Part shown: piece after piece, positions 23,050 to 35,900 of the stretch
Layout of the letters: the number at the start of each line of letters is the position of its first letter
Position numbering within the stretch: position 1 is the stretch's first letter
Origin: Bolinopsis microptera
Taxonomy: Eukaryota > Ctenophora > Tentaculata > Lobata > Bolinopsidae
Assembly (NCBI RefSeq): GCF_026151205.1
Contig: NC_087081.1
Coordinates: forward strand, 12,031,113-12,091,112
DNA length: 60,000 bases
Direction of reading: 5' to 3'
Notes under the pieces: model-generated
Told to the model about the DNA's origin: nothing
Databases searched by the model: none
The model's input: the letters and a program-made list of their open reading frames with translations, nothing else
Translations under genes and position numbers: made by a program

Positions 23050-24047
23050 CGAGCCATGCAAGGGATCGACTGAAGTGTTTTAGATCAGCTTGAAAGTAAC
23101 AAAATCTTATGATCACCATGTCCCTTTGCTACTTTGAATGTTCGCAATTAATATAAATAAGACCAACATAGTGCATGTCGTACGTGTTGATCAACTACAC
23201 GTATTGATATACTGTTTAATGGATTGACATTAAGGGTTTAATGTTTATACTTAAGATCAAGTTGATAGCAAAACATTTCGAATCGAGAGTCGGAAGTATA
23301 AGTGGTTAGCTTTACAAAACTAAACGAATATTATCCGGGATAAATAAGAATAAAATGTTAAGTTTAACCCGCGGATAATTAGACCTTAGTACCGACTGGG
23401 AGGAGGGAAGGTTTCTACCTACAACTAATAGTGTATACTAAGGCGAGGCAAGCCAGGAAAAGGAGCTAATTGGCTCTGTAGCCTAACGAAACCAGTTCTG
23501 ATTGGTTCAAACATGTGGATAGTGTTGGTGATTGGTCGAGGTGACGGAAGGGAAATATGCTGATTGAGACTATTGGGCATGGTTCATATTATTAACTGCT
23601 GTTATACTGGGGCGAGCCTGAATTTCTTATTATACGGATACGTGTTAAACGTTGTGATTAGAAATGATTTAGATTTTATTAGGGTTGGTGCTTTAAGTTT
23701 TAAACACAACACACATTATATGTGTTTAAAATTAAAACGGGACACAATGACAATGTTTTCAAGTTCCAGAATTATAATTGAGTTTTCTATGAATATGTTA
23801 GTATGAGCGACTTCTAGCATTTTGTCATTCCTGATCTAATGCTCCTGATCATTACGAAGATTGAATTCTCACAATTAACTGAAATAATCTCAATCATATC
23901 GAAGAACTTTCTGAAAGATTTTTGTGATGAATTCCAGTAATTTCCCCCGGACTCTAGTGACTGAATTTTGCATTGATGATGACATGACATTGAGTTGCTG
24001 GATGTAACACGCACTGCAGGACAAATAAAAATGTTTGTCCGTTTGTG

Positions 24048-24060
24048 ATCCATAGCAACG
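24048..24060 (+). promoter_or_regulatory. X-box-like motif (distal) upstream of beta-tubulin
   Basis: GATCCATAGCAAC has a perfect right RFX half site (AGCAAC) and a degenerate left half. It lies about 310 bp upstream of the tubulin start codon. Confidence 0.35.
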
Positions 24061-24256
24061 GAATTCTATCTCAATTGATGATTTAAGACCATCAAGCTTG
24101 CTAGGCGCTCGAAGCTTTTAGGCTGCACGTTAGCATCTGCATAAATTCAACTAGCAAGTAAGAAAACATGTAGTGAGCTTGACATGTCCGCCACGTGACA
24201 GCAAACTTGCAGCTTGCCTACATCGTTCGGTGGACAATCAACATGCAATGACATTT

Positions 24257-24269
24257 GTTCCATGGTAAC
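24257..24269 (+). promoter_or_regulatory. X-box-like motif (proximal) upstream of beta-tubulin
   Basis: GTTCCATGGTAAC is an almost symmetric RFX-type site, one mismatch from a general X-box pattern, about 98 bp upstream of the start codon. RFX factors drive ciliary genes in animals, which would suit a tubulin used in axonemes. Confidence 0.45.
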
Positions 24270-24366
24270 GGTCCGACTATATCAAGCCGGAGAACGCTGC
24301 GGGGAATCAGATTGAATCAGTTCGTTTCGCAGAAGTTTGTAATAAGTTCAAGAACACATTTTCACT

Positions 24367-26055
<1,689 letters not shown>

Positions 26056-26789
26056 ATTCTTCTCTCGAGATGATTAATTGACATGCCACCTCAGATTGGC
26101 GATCGCCTTCATTGCCAAGGTATTTTCTCGGCTGCGATTATGCCGACACCCTGTACGGACTCCAACTTTAAGATTAAGTTCTGTTTTTCCAACTAACCTG
26201 TATTATATTATAAGATTTTTATTTCTATTTGTTTTTGTGATGATTGCTATTTGTAAACATTAATTTTGCGGTTTTATAAATGATGTTTTTATTGTTTACA
26301 ATTCATGACGGTATGCAAACCTTTTGCTTTAAATAAATAACATAACATAGCAAAGAGGTACAGAATATTAAGCCAAAATAAGGCAAATATAAGGTCTAGA
26401 TTTAAATGACGAAATAAAGGAAAAACATTATTTAGTTTTACTATTGTAGCGCGATGCGTTACTGTGCCGCGCCGCGCACTTAATAAGGCTTCTCTGGCTA
26501 GATCGGCGAGATGCGCTACTAGACTGTGCCGCGCCGAGCTGCCATGAATTGACATCGTCAATTATTAAAACTTAATTGAATTAAGTTTTACTACCCCGCT
26601 ACTATGCAACAAAGATAAATATTATACGAATGAAATACTAAAAGAATTTGAAATAAAGATTTTCCTTATAGTGTTTGGTTAAGCGCCTTCAAACTGTGCT
26701 TATAGTTATACACAATTTGAAAATATTTACAATCGAGTTTCAAACCAAAATATAAATCCTATAAATTTTTCCGGGATTCTGGCTTTTAA
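26056..26789. other. Tubulin 3' region and unexplained GC-rich patch
   Basis: The tubulin 3' UTR and termination site should lie here; AATAAA at 26331-26336 is a candidate signal. A GC-rich patch at about 26450-26545 repeats GTGCCGCGCCG twice amid AT-rich DNA and is flanked by related sequences containing TTTAGTTTTACTATTGTAGC and TTAAGTTTTACTACCCCGCT, suggesting a small transposon remnant. No gene seen. Confidence 0.4.
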
Positions 26790-28660
26790 TATCTCACTGA
26801 CTAATTGGTTAACATCTGTCAAATTTCAGTCCTTGAAATTTCTTCTTCAAAAACTGAAAATGGGACAGAAAATGGGACGGTATGGTTTTTCAATTTTCTT
26901 CCAGATTTTGACTTCCAGTACCCCAATTTAGCAATTTGGTTTCAAACCATCATTAATCAACTGACTAATTCAAATTGGTCTCTGGGCAAAAAGTCCATCC
27001 AATCTGTCAAATTTGTGTTCAGAAATTTTCATATTTGAAAATGGGACAGAAGTTGGAAAATATGAATTTTCGATTTGTTAAGCTTTCTGCTGTGAGCTTC
27101 CTTCGACCGAAATCAAACTTCCAGCACCTCGATCGTGTCATATGCCATCTATAGTTGACTGACTAATTGGTTGCAGGTGAGAAATTCAATCAAAACTGTA
27201 AAATTTCGGTCCTTGAAATTTCATCTTCAAAAACTGAAAATGGGACAGAGAATGAGACGGTATGATTATTCAATTTTCTTCCAGATTTTAACTTCCAGTA
27301 CCCCAATTTGGTTTCAACCCATCATTAATCAACTGACTAATTGGTCTCTGGGCAAAAAGTCCATCCAATCTGTCAAATTTGTGTTCAGAAATTTCATATT
27401 TGAAAATGGGACAGAAGTTGGAAAATATGAATTTTCGATTTGTTAAGCTTTCTGCTGTGAGCTTCCTCCGACCGAAATCAAACTTCCAGCACCTCAATCG
27501 TGTCATATGCCATCTATAGTTGACTGACTAATTGGTTGCAGGTGAGAAATTCAATCAAAACTGTAAAATTTCAGTCCTTGAAATTTCATCTTCAAAAACT
27601 GAAAATGGGATGCAGAGAATGGGACGGTATGATTTTTCAATTTTCTTCCGGATTTTGACTATGACTTTCAGTACCCCAATTTGGTTTCAAACCATCATTA
27701 ATCAACTGACTAATTGGTATCTGGGCAAAAATCCATCCAATCTGTCAAATTTGTGTTAAGAAATTTTCATATTTGAAAATGGGACAGAAGTTGGAAAATA
27801 TGAATTTTCGATTTGTTAAGCTTTCTGCTGTGAGCTTCCTTCGACCGAAATCAAACTTCCAGCACCTCGATCGTGTCATATGCCATCTATAGTTGACTGA
27901 CTAATTGGTTGCAGGTGAGAAATTCAATCAAAACTGTAAAATTTCGGTCCTTGAAATTTCATCTTCAAAAACTGAAAATGGGATGCAGAGAATGGGACGG
28001 TATGATTTTTCAATTTTCTTCCGGATTTTGACTTTCAGTACCCCAATTTGGTTTCAAACCATCATTAATCAACTGACTAATTGGTATCTGGGCAAAAATC
28101 CATCCAATCTGTCAAATTTGTGTTAAGAAATTTTCATATTTAAAAATGGGACAGAAGTTGGAAAATATGAATTTTCGATTTGTTAAGCTTTCTGCTGTGA
28201 GCTTCCTCCGACCGAAATCAAACTTCCAGCACCTCGATCGTGTCATATGCCATCTATAGTTGACTGACTAATTGGTTGCAGGTGAGAATGGGACGGTATG
28301 ATTTTTCAATTTTCTTCCAGATTATGACTTTCAGTACCCCAATTTGGTTTCAAACCATCATCAATTAACTGACTAATTGGTCTCTGGGCAAAAAATCCAT
28401 CCAATCTGTCAAATTTGTGTTCAAATTTTCATATTTGAAAATGGGACAGAAGTTGGAAAATATGAATTTTCGTTTTTTAAGCTTTCTGCTGTGAGCTTCC
28501 TCCGACCGTAATCAAACTTCCAGCACCTCAATCGTGTCATATGCCATCTATAGTTGACTGACTAATTGGTTGTAGCCTGCAGGTGAGAGATTACATCTTC
28601 AAAACTGAAAATGGGACAGAGAATGGGTCAGTATGATTTTTCAATTTTCTTCCGGATTTT
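26790..28660 (+). repeat. Satellite with a unit of about 367 bp, five copies
   Basis: Successive units start at GGTTGCAGGTGAG (27169, 27534, 27907, 28274, and a variant near 28568). Internal landmarks include GGGACGGTATGATTTTTCAA, GTACCCCAATTTGGTTTCAA, CATCCAATCTGTCAAATTTG and CCATCTATAGTTGACTGACT. Spacings are 365, 373, 367 and 294 bp, so the last unit is shortened. Each unit also contains an internal half-repeat (AAAATGGGACAGA occurs twice). Short open frames recur in several units but carry different indels and are not convincing genes. Confidence 0.85.
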
Positions 28661-28674
28661 GACTTCCCTCTAGT

Positions 28675-29190
28675 TGTGGAACATGCAACAAGAAAATTGA
28701 GAATAATCTTGTGCGAGGGTAGGGACCCAGATGTCGTTTCTAACTCAAATAACTTTAAGGTAAATTAAGGAGGCTTCTCATCAGTAGCCGCACCTCCTTA
28801 CTCGGTTTCTGAACTGGAATTCTATGGGCTTCCAGGCGGCCAGACCGAGTATTACCATCCCATCCTTCTAGAGTTCATCACAAGTAGCACCCACCTTGAA
28901 GATCTTTGACACCCAGACACACCCCATTGGCGAACAAACTTTGGATATAATCTTACATGCTCCCGAAGGAATCCCTGGTTTATGGTCTTTCTCATCGTCA
29001 CCAGCACTTTCACTAGAGTCAACAGCCCTTTCACTGTAGTCATCAGCCCAATCACTGAAGTGTACAGAAGTACAGTTGTGGAACACAACAAGAAAATTGA
29101 GAATAATCTTGTGCGAGGGTAGGGACCCAGATGTCGTTTCTAACCCAAATAACTTTAAGGAGGCTTCTCATCAGTAGCCGCTAATAATAA
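28675..29190. repeat. Direct repeats of about 115 bp flanking a short open frame
   Basis: The block GTTGTGGAACA...CAACAAGAAAATTGAGAATA...GGAGGCTTCTCATCAGTAGC occurs at about 28675-28785 and again at about 29073-29180. Between them lies unique sequence including a minus-strand open frame (28868-29086). This could be a duplicated exon region or a small retroposed segment. Confidence 0.65.
28868..29086 (-). CDS. Short hypothetical open frame between direct repeats
   Basis: 72 codons, low confidence. The translation has an acidic, Ser-rich N-terminal part (SDWADDYSERAVDSSESAGD) followed by a part with four cysteines (GACKIISKVCSPMGCVWV). No signal peptide, known domain or clear splice partner was seen. 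It could be an isolated exon of a missing gene or a chance frame. Confidence 0.2.
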   Translation of the reverse strand: MFHNCTSVHFSDWADDYSERAVDSSESAGDDEKDHKPGIPSGACKIISKVCSPMGCVWVSKIFKVGATCDEL

Positions 29191-29951
29191 GTAGCCGCTA
29201 ATAATAACAATTTGACAATATTTTAATTAAAATTCCACTCAATTTCACTCTGATAGTGATAAAATTTAGAAATTGATCGAATATCCGGCTATAATAGTAA
29301 GTATTTTAGAAGGTGCTTGGCCGGATATCATAACAATAATTTCGGTCAGAACTTTGAAATTTCGGTCCAGGAAATGTCTAATTAGCTAATTCAAAGAAAC
29401 GAATTGTTGAGAAAAAGAAAATGAATCTCGATATAAGAAACCACTGAAACAAAATTTATTTATCACTGTTGCTACTCGATAGCAAGTTACAAATATATAC
29501 CGTTTAATAATACTAATAGAAAAACTACGCTACTCAAATAGAAAACTTCTAAAATAAAATTATTAATATATCCTTCTAAATCTAATGGCTTACAAAATAA
29601 TCAATAATTTAAGCTATACTATTGTAGACAACTGAAGACGAAAACAAATGATGTGGACCGCGCGCCACTCGTGAATTAATTCCTTTTTATAGATCCAAGC
29701 GACTTATAGTGAGTGAAGTTTTGAAACGGAAAATAAATTACTGCTAAGCCAAACCGGCAATATCTTCATTATATATTTTAAATCCCACAAAACATAAACC
29801 AACGGAATCATTAGTATTAGATTCTGTATACAGGTCATAACCCGGTCACTTGCTCACTTGACGAACTAGTCACGTGATATAGCATTGGAATAATCAGCGA
29901 GGAATTATCGACATTAACGAGACGATGATGATAGCAGTAGTCGAGATTTCT
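29191..29951. other. AT-rich region downstream of the zinc transporter gene
   Basis: No gene recognised. The stretch should carry the 3' UTR of the minus-strand ZnT9-like gene that ends at 29952. TTTATT (reverse-strand AATAAA) occurs at about 29456-29461. Confidence 0.4.
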
Positions 29952-32900
29952 CTAGAGCAGCTCCAAGTCCACGTGCCTTATTTCTGGATACTTCCTCTGA
30001 AATTTTATCATTGATTATCTGAGATTGAAATATTAAAAGGGAAACTACAGACAAGAGAAAAATACAGTAGATAATATTGGTAGTCAACGTGTACATCATA
30101 TGTACACTACGTGCACACCATATGTACACCATGTGCAATGTGCACACCATGTGTACACCATGTGCACACCGTATTATGTTCACCAATCACCATGTGCACA
30201 CCATATTATGTTCACCACGTGCACACCATGCGTACACCATGTGTACACCACGTGCATACCATGTGTACACCATGTGTACACCACGTGCATACCATGTGTA
30301 CACCATGTGTACACCACGTGCACACCACGTGCACACCATGTGTTTAATAACCAGTACCTTGATTAGGTACTCCAATCTGTCCACCTCTATAGCCAGCGTG
30401 TCCACCATTCTTTGGTTCTGTTCCATCATGAAATTCTCCATGTCAGTCTCCGTTTTCAGCGACTGTGCTTCCTGCCAATGGTTTCAACATAAGTTAGAAA
30501 TGCAGGATGACAAGTTCCCGTGATACAGTCGCAAACAAATGTTCAATTCAAGAAGCCTAGTTACAACTCTTACACAAAACACGAAAGAGTTTTCCCCCTG
30601 AACATATCATTTTATATTATGTTGAACTTATACAGATATTTGATTTGCTTTTCATTTTTCGCTCTACCATAATCGATTACTGAAGACGAAATGAGATCAG
30701 TCTTCAAACTCAGTAATCAGTATGGTGAGTATGGTGAGTGTCTCTCAGTCAGTTATCAGCTATATTTGATTTACCCTCAGTAATGAAGTTGTGTCTAGCG
30801 TATCCAGGTACTTTTTCGTGATAATCTCTGTGTTGAAGAATATCTCTGCCTTGAAGCGTACGTAACTAGGGCCCTAAAGATGAGGTTTTTAGATAAGAAA
30901 CAAGATAATCTTCTTTGGAAATATTGTTGTTACCTTTGTCTCTGTCATCTATCAAAAACTCAAAATCGCGAAATTTAAAGATAACCCACCTCGACCATGG
31001 ACTTGACATCATTAACTGATAACACAGTCTCCTCTCTTTCCAGCATGTTAACTATCGTAGTTTGCTTCATACTGTTCATCGACCTGAAGTTAACGTAATA
31101 TTTCCATTTTCCGGGGTTTTCCATAAAGGATGAAATTAAAAATTATAACTTTGAAACTGGTGGAATTGTCACGAACTGATAAAAAGCAACTTCTTATTTT
31201 CGAACTGAATCAGAACAGTCTGGCCCGAGCGGTATTTTAGTAGAAATCTTTCCATTGCGGCAGCCATGAGATATCCAGGAATTCACGTACCTGCCTATAA
31301 GAGCGTCTTTGTTTCTCACAATGATGAAGATAGCCATGCCACCTAACAGGGTCCCTATTCCAATAGAACCGAGCGCATCGTACATGGGGTTACCTGAAAA
31401 TGTACAGAAACTTTAACCAGGCATGTAAAACCTTACTCGGGAACATTATAGCGGGTTAATTTATGACTGGGAAAATTAATGACCGGGAAAAATATGGCGG
31501 AATTTTCCAAAACCCACCACTTTATCCCAGTCATAATATTCCCGAGTAAGGTAGACAATTTCTAAGAAACATATTTATAACAAAATTTTATTCCATGATA
31601 CAAGTTATTCATATTATGCTTAGATAGTTAGAAAGAAGATTTAAGTTTTAAAGTTCAAATTTCATCGCATATTTTCGCAGCTAAGTTCGGCTCGATTTAT
31701 CATTGAATAGTTCTAACTCGCCAGTATAGGCACTCAAACCAATACTGGTTCCAGCAATGACAACTCCAAGTGTGGCTGCGATATCCTCCGCTAACACTGC
31801 TATTGTGTTAGGCTCGTACCCTTTGAATACTGAAACAAATGTATCATTGTTAAGGTAGGAGACATATTACTGATAAGGACCAGGAGAAGTTAAAAAATGA
31901 GCTCAACCAATTAGATTCTTGAGTTTGGAAAAATTACAACTTTTACAACCTTACACTTTTCTTCGTGTGTTAAAATATCATGTTGAAATGTTCATAACGG
32001 AACGTACTGTAATGATAGAAAGAAACCCCCTCAAGTTGAGACTGTATCTTAGCTTGTCTGTAAGCGAAACTTAGGGACCATCCTTCTATAACCGCGGTGA
32101 ATAGCAATACAGCGTAGGCCTAGGGAGTTCGTTTTAGAACGAAAATAAATAGTCAAAGTCTTAACTTTACTCACAACTTTAATGAGGAAGTAAGACACAC
32201 GTTTTAGTTTAGAGTGGCTCAATCAGACATGAACTGAACTTACTGTTATTGAAAGTTCTATAAATCAAAGTGTAAGTAACGAACCGTGGAGAGAGAATGA
32301 TCGAGAACAAGTGAGGGGTTGTAGAGCTGTGAGACTCCGTGAGTAATAGTGTACACACATCCTATCTCAAATATTGAGACCCCTGATATCAGCGCGTATA
32401 CGTATCTGGTGTTATTTTGTATAAACACATTTCAGTTAACTTGTAGCTATTGAATGAGAAGATTTTAAAATTTGTACGGCTTTTACGATTTATCCTGACT
32501 AAAAAGCGAAAGTTCTTGTTCCGAGTTTGCAAATGTTGCATGTAATGGTTTATTTTCCTCGATTAAATAATTATGCGCGCGCAGCTAGCTCATGCAATTA
32601 AATCGATGTTGATCACGCGATCACGCAAATTAATTCGTGTAATACCGCATAAATCCTACAAACAAAGTTAACGCGCGTTCCATCATGATAATAAAGTAGA
32701 CCGTTTCGCATAAAACAGTGACCGTGCTATTTCATCGAAAAAGAAACTGACGAATTCTGAAGAAAGCTTAATTAAATGGACAAACTATATTGTACATGCT
32801 CCTACCTGGCTTTGTCGAATCCATATGGGTGATCAGAATGTGGCTTCTTCAAGGAATAGATAAGACCAAATGCAAGAAACAACTGAAGAAACAACAAAAT

Positions 32901-35900
32901 GTTACAGAATACAGACTGCTTTACTAATTTCGTTACCATGAACACTCAAGAGTAGCAGAAAATCACGTTGGTAAGGGTTTCATGACTTACTGAGAAGATG
33001 ACGCTCAACTAACATGAAATTTGAAACACTAAACACGCCACAGCCCACTGGAGAGCGGGAAGTAAGTTTAAAATATTTCTAAACCTGATTCATGGTATCA
33101 ATAACGCTGTGTATCGATTCTGATAACATACTTGCACTGCCTGTGTAGAAGTATGAACCAAACTTTAAAATAGCCACAGCAAAGTTTGTTCCAATGCTAA
33201 AAGACACGACCTGGAAATTAACGATGTTAATATAAAATCTTTAACAACACCCTTTCATGTTTAGTAATTGCATTTTGTTGCGTTTTTGTTGCTCCCTTAT
33301 CAGCAATTTCTATTTGAGATAAGACGTACTACTCATCACTGTGTGTATACTGGACAGCCTTCAGACATTATACATATACATACTCATACACGGAATTTGT
33401 GAAAAATGTCATCCAATCCGATTCCAGATTTTGATGAAAAAGTAAAACTTATAATCGGTAATATGCTGGCCAAAGCCGATAAAGTGTCAAAAACTGTCTT
33501 GTCGGCTTTTGATTCATCCGAAGATCGCGAAGCGAACGCGAAAGTATTGGGCGGATCTCGTTTTACTTCTCAAGCCCTCGACATTTGTGCACAGTTTCTT
33601 GACATCGACCTTGTAGATAAAGATAACGATAAAATCTTCACCAACAAACCATCGCTTGCTACGAGGATTATTCTAGAAATTCAGTCCTATTTTCCAGCCA
33701 TGTGTGCCGGCTGTGACGCCGAGTACTCTGTTGAATTTGATTCTGAAAACAAGTCTGCATTGCGATGTTTCTTGTGCTTCCAAGGTTCTCACCACTGCAC
33801 AGCCTTTACTCCCTCCGGTAGCTCCTCTTCCTCTCCTATCGGTACCGTGTGGCTGTGCCGCTCATGTCACAATACCAACAACCCAGCTAAACGAAAGAAA
33901 CCTAAGTCCAAGAACGCCAGCAAAGCCAATTCAAAGGCACCATCTGGTGCTAATACTCCAGTCAGTAGTTCAGCAAAAGTGACTTTCTCTGCCGAGATAT
34001 TATCTGAAAAGCTATCAACTGTCAGCCTGCTTCAGCAGAAAAGCGAAGAGGAATTATCACAATCGACTGAAAAGGGGTCAAGCTCCGTCACAAACACCAG
34101 CACTGGTATTGTATGCGAGAAATTCAAAATTGGCAAATGCCCTCATGGCATATCAGGTAAAACTGAACAAAATGGACGAGTTTGTGAAAAAAAACCATCC
34201 CAAATGGTGCTACCGTTTCGCGAGAAATGGTAGCAAGGGGAAATACGGCTGCAGAAAGGATGACAAGTGTATTTTCTATCATCCGAAACACTGTCCCTCG
34301 TCTGTCTCTGACAAAACTTGCTTCTCCGACAAGTGCACATTGGTCCATCTCATTGGCACAAAGAGGCATAAACGTTCAGATGAAGAATCCTATAGACGAA
34401 CAGATGAAGACTTCAAACGCAGCCAGTCCAACGACTCAAGACGTAGTGCTTCTAACCGACAGATGAAAACATCTCGTAAGAGTCGCAATGAGCCCCAAAC
34501 TGAAGCTCCACAGGACATCGGACATTTTTTAGAGTTGCGATCCCTTCTGACATCATTTCAAGAAACCTTTCAGAAGGAGATCAAGAGCCTAAGGTCCGAA
34601 TTAGCGAGCCAAGAGAGCAAACTTACATCAATTGTTCCGAGCCTCAGTCAACATCATGTGATCAAACAGTTCCTTCCCCAACATCCCCCAGGTCACATGC
34701 CACCATCATTTCATCAATACCTTCCCCCTCATCATCAACAACAGCCGCACCCGATCCAGCAGACAACGAACTGGCATCAACTTCCCGTGTCTGGCTGTTA
34801 AATGTACAATCTTTCAACCCTAGCGCTTCCAGTACATCTAAGTGGAAGGTCTCATATCTAGCCCAACAACTCGCCGAGGAACACGCAAAACATCACTGTG
34901 TCCCATTTGTTGTCCTAACAGAGACCTGGCTGAAGTCCTATATTGAAGATGCACAACTTGAAATTCCTGGATATTCACTGTTCAGAAGTGATAGAAACGC
35001 TAGGGTTGGCGGGGGAGTTCTACTCTATTCACATGACCAACTCCCCATTACTCATGTTGAGACATATGATGACCAAATATGCCAAGCTCTTATCTGCAAA
35101 TGTGAACTGACAAAATCTATTATCTGCGTGCTCTACCGTCCACCTAACTGTTCAGTATTCAGCTTCAGATCTTGTCTTGATTTTCTTGATAACTACATTG
35201 CAGGCGAACCTGATGGTTTTGAGCTATCAATTTTTGGTGATTTCAACCTTCCCCGTATAAACTGGTCCACTCATACTGTTTTACCAGGGGGAACTGTCTC
35301 GTCCATGGATGCTACTGCGCTCCTTCTTGATTTTATGGCTGAAAACTTGTGTACACAGTACATATTTCAACCGACTAGACTAGAGAATATTCTCGACCTC
35401 TGCATCTCGAATTCTGAAGAGCTTGTTACCCACACTTCTACATCAGACACCATCCTCTCAGACCACAGACTTGTTGAGATTTTCTGGTCTTACAATCCTT
35501 GCTCCTTCACTACTCCTGATCCGCCTGACTTTAAAGAACTATCCTTCAGAAGTCTTGATTTCTTCAAAGCTGACTATGATTCAATCAGTAATAAAATCAA
35601 GTCAGTGGATTGGGACGCTCTCTGGGAAGCTAGCGAGCCAGAGGTTTTTCCGGAGCTCTTTACTCAGACTGTCCATCAAATCTGTGTAATACATTGCCCA
35701 AAGAAAATTCCTCCCAAAAACAAGCAAGCATCACTTGTCCGGATTCCTTCTAGGAAGAAGCGCAAGCTTCAAAAAGAACTTCGTGATGCTGAGAACGACG
35801 TTCACTGCCCTAGTACTCGTTTGAAATCTCTTCAAAACAAGCTTGCTTTGGCCCACATAGGAATTCGTGATGCTATTAACAAGACCCTTCAGTATCGCGA

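Larger units (their letters stand above)
23050..24366. promoter_or_regulatory. Divergent intergenic region between the glutamate receptor and beta-tubulin
   Basis: The receptor starts at 23049 going left and tubulin at 24367 going right, so this stretch of about 1.3 kb holds both promoters and 5' UTRs. Two motifs resembling RFX X-boxes lie near the tubulin side. I saw no convincing coding exon; an 80-codon open frame at 23564-23806 has no recognisable features. Confidence 0.55.

Noticed and set aside
26805-28126. Repeated short open frames of 73-91 codons
   Set aside because: They recur with the 367-bp satellite, carry different indels in each unit, and have no recognisable domain.
30077-30523. 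148-codon plus-strand frame rich in YTMCTPRAHHV, and its minus-strand mirror
   Set aside because: Both are products of the CACCATGTG simple repeat.
34124-34369. Minus-strand frames over LINE ORF1
   Set aside because: Shadows of the zinc-finger region of the retrotransposon.
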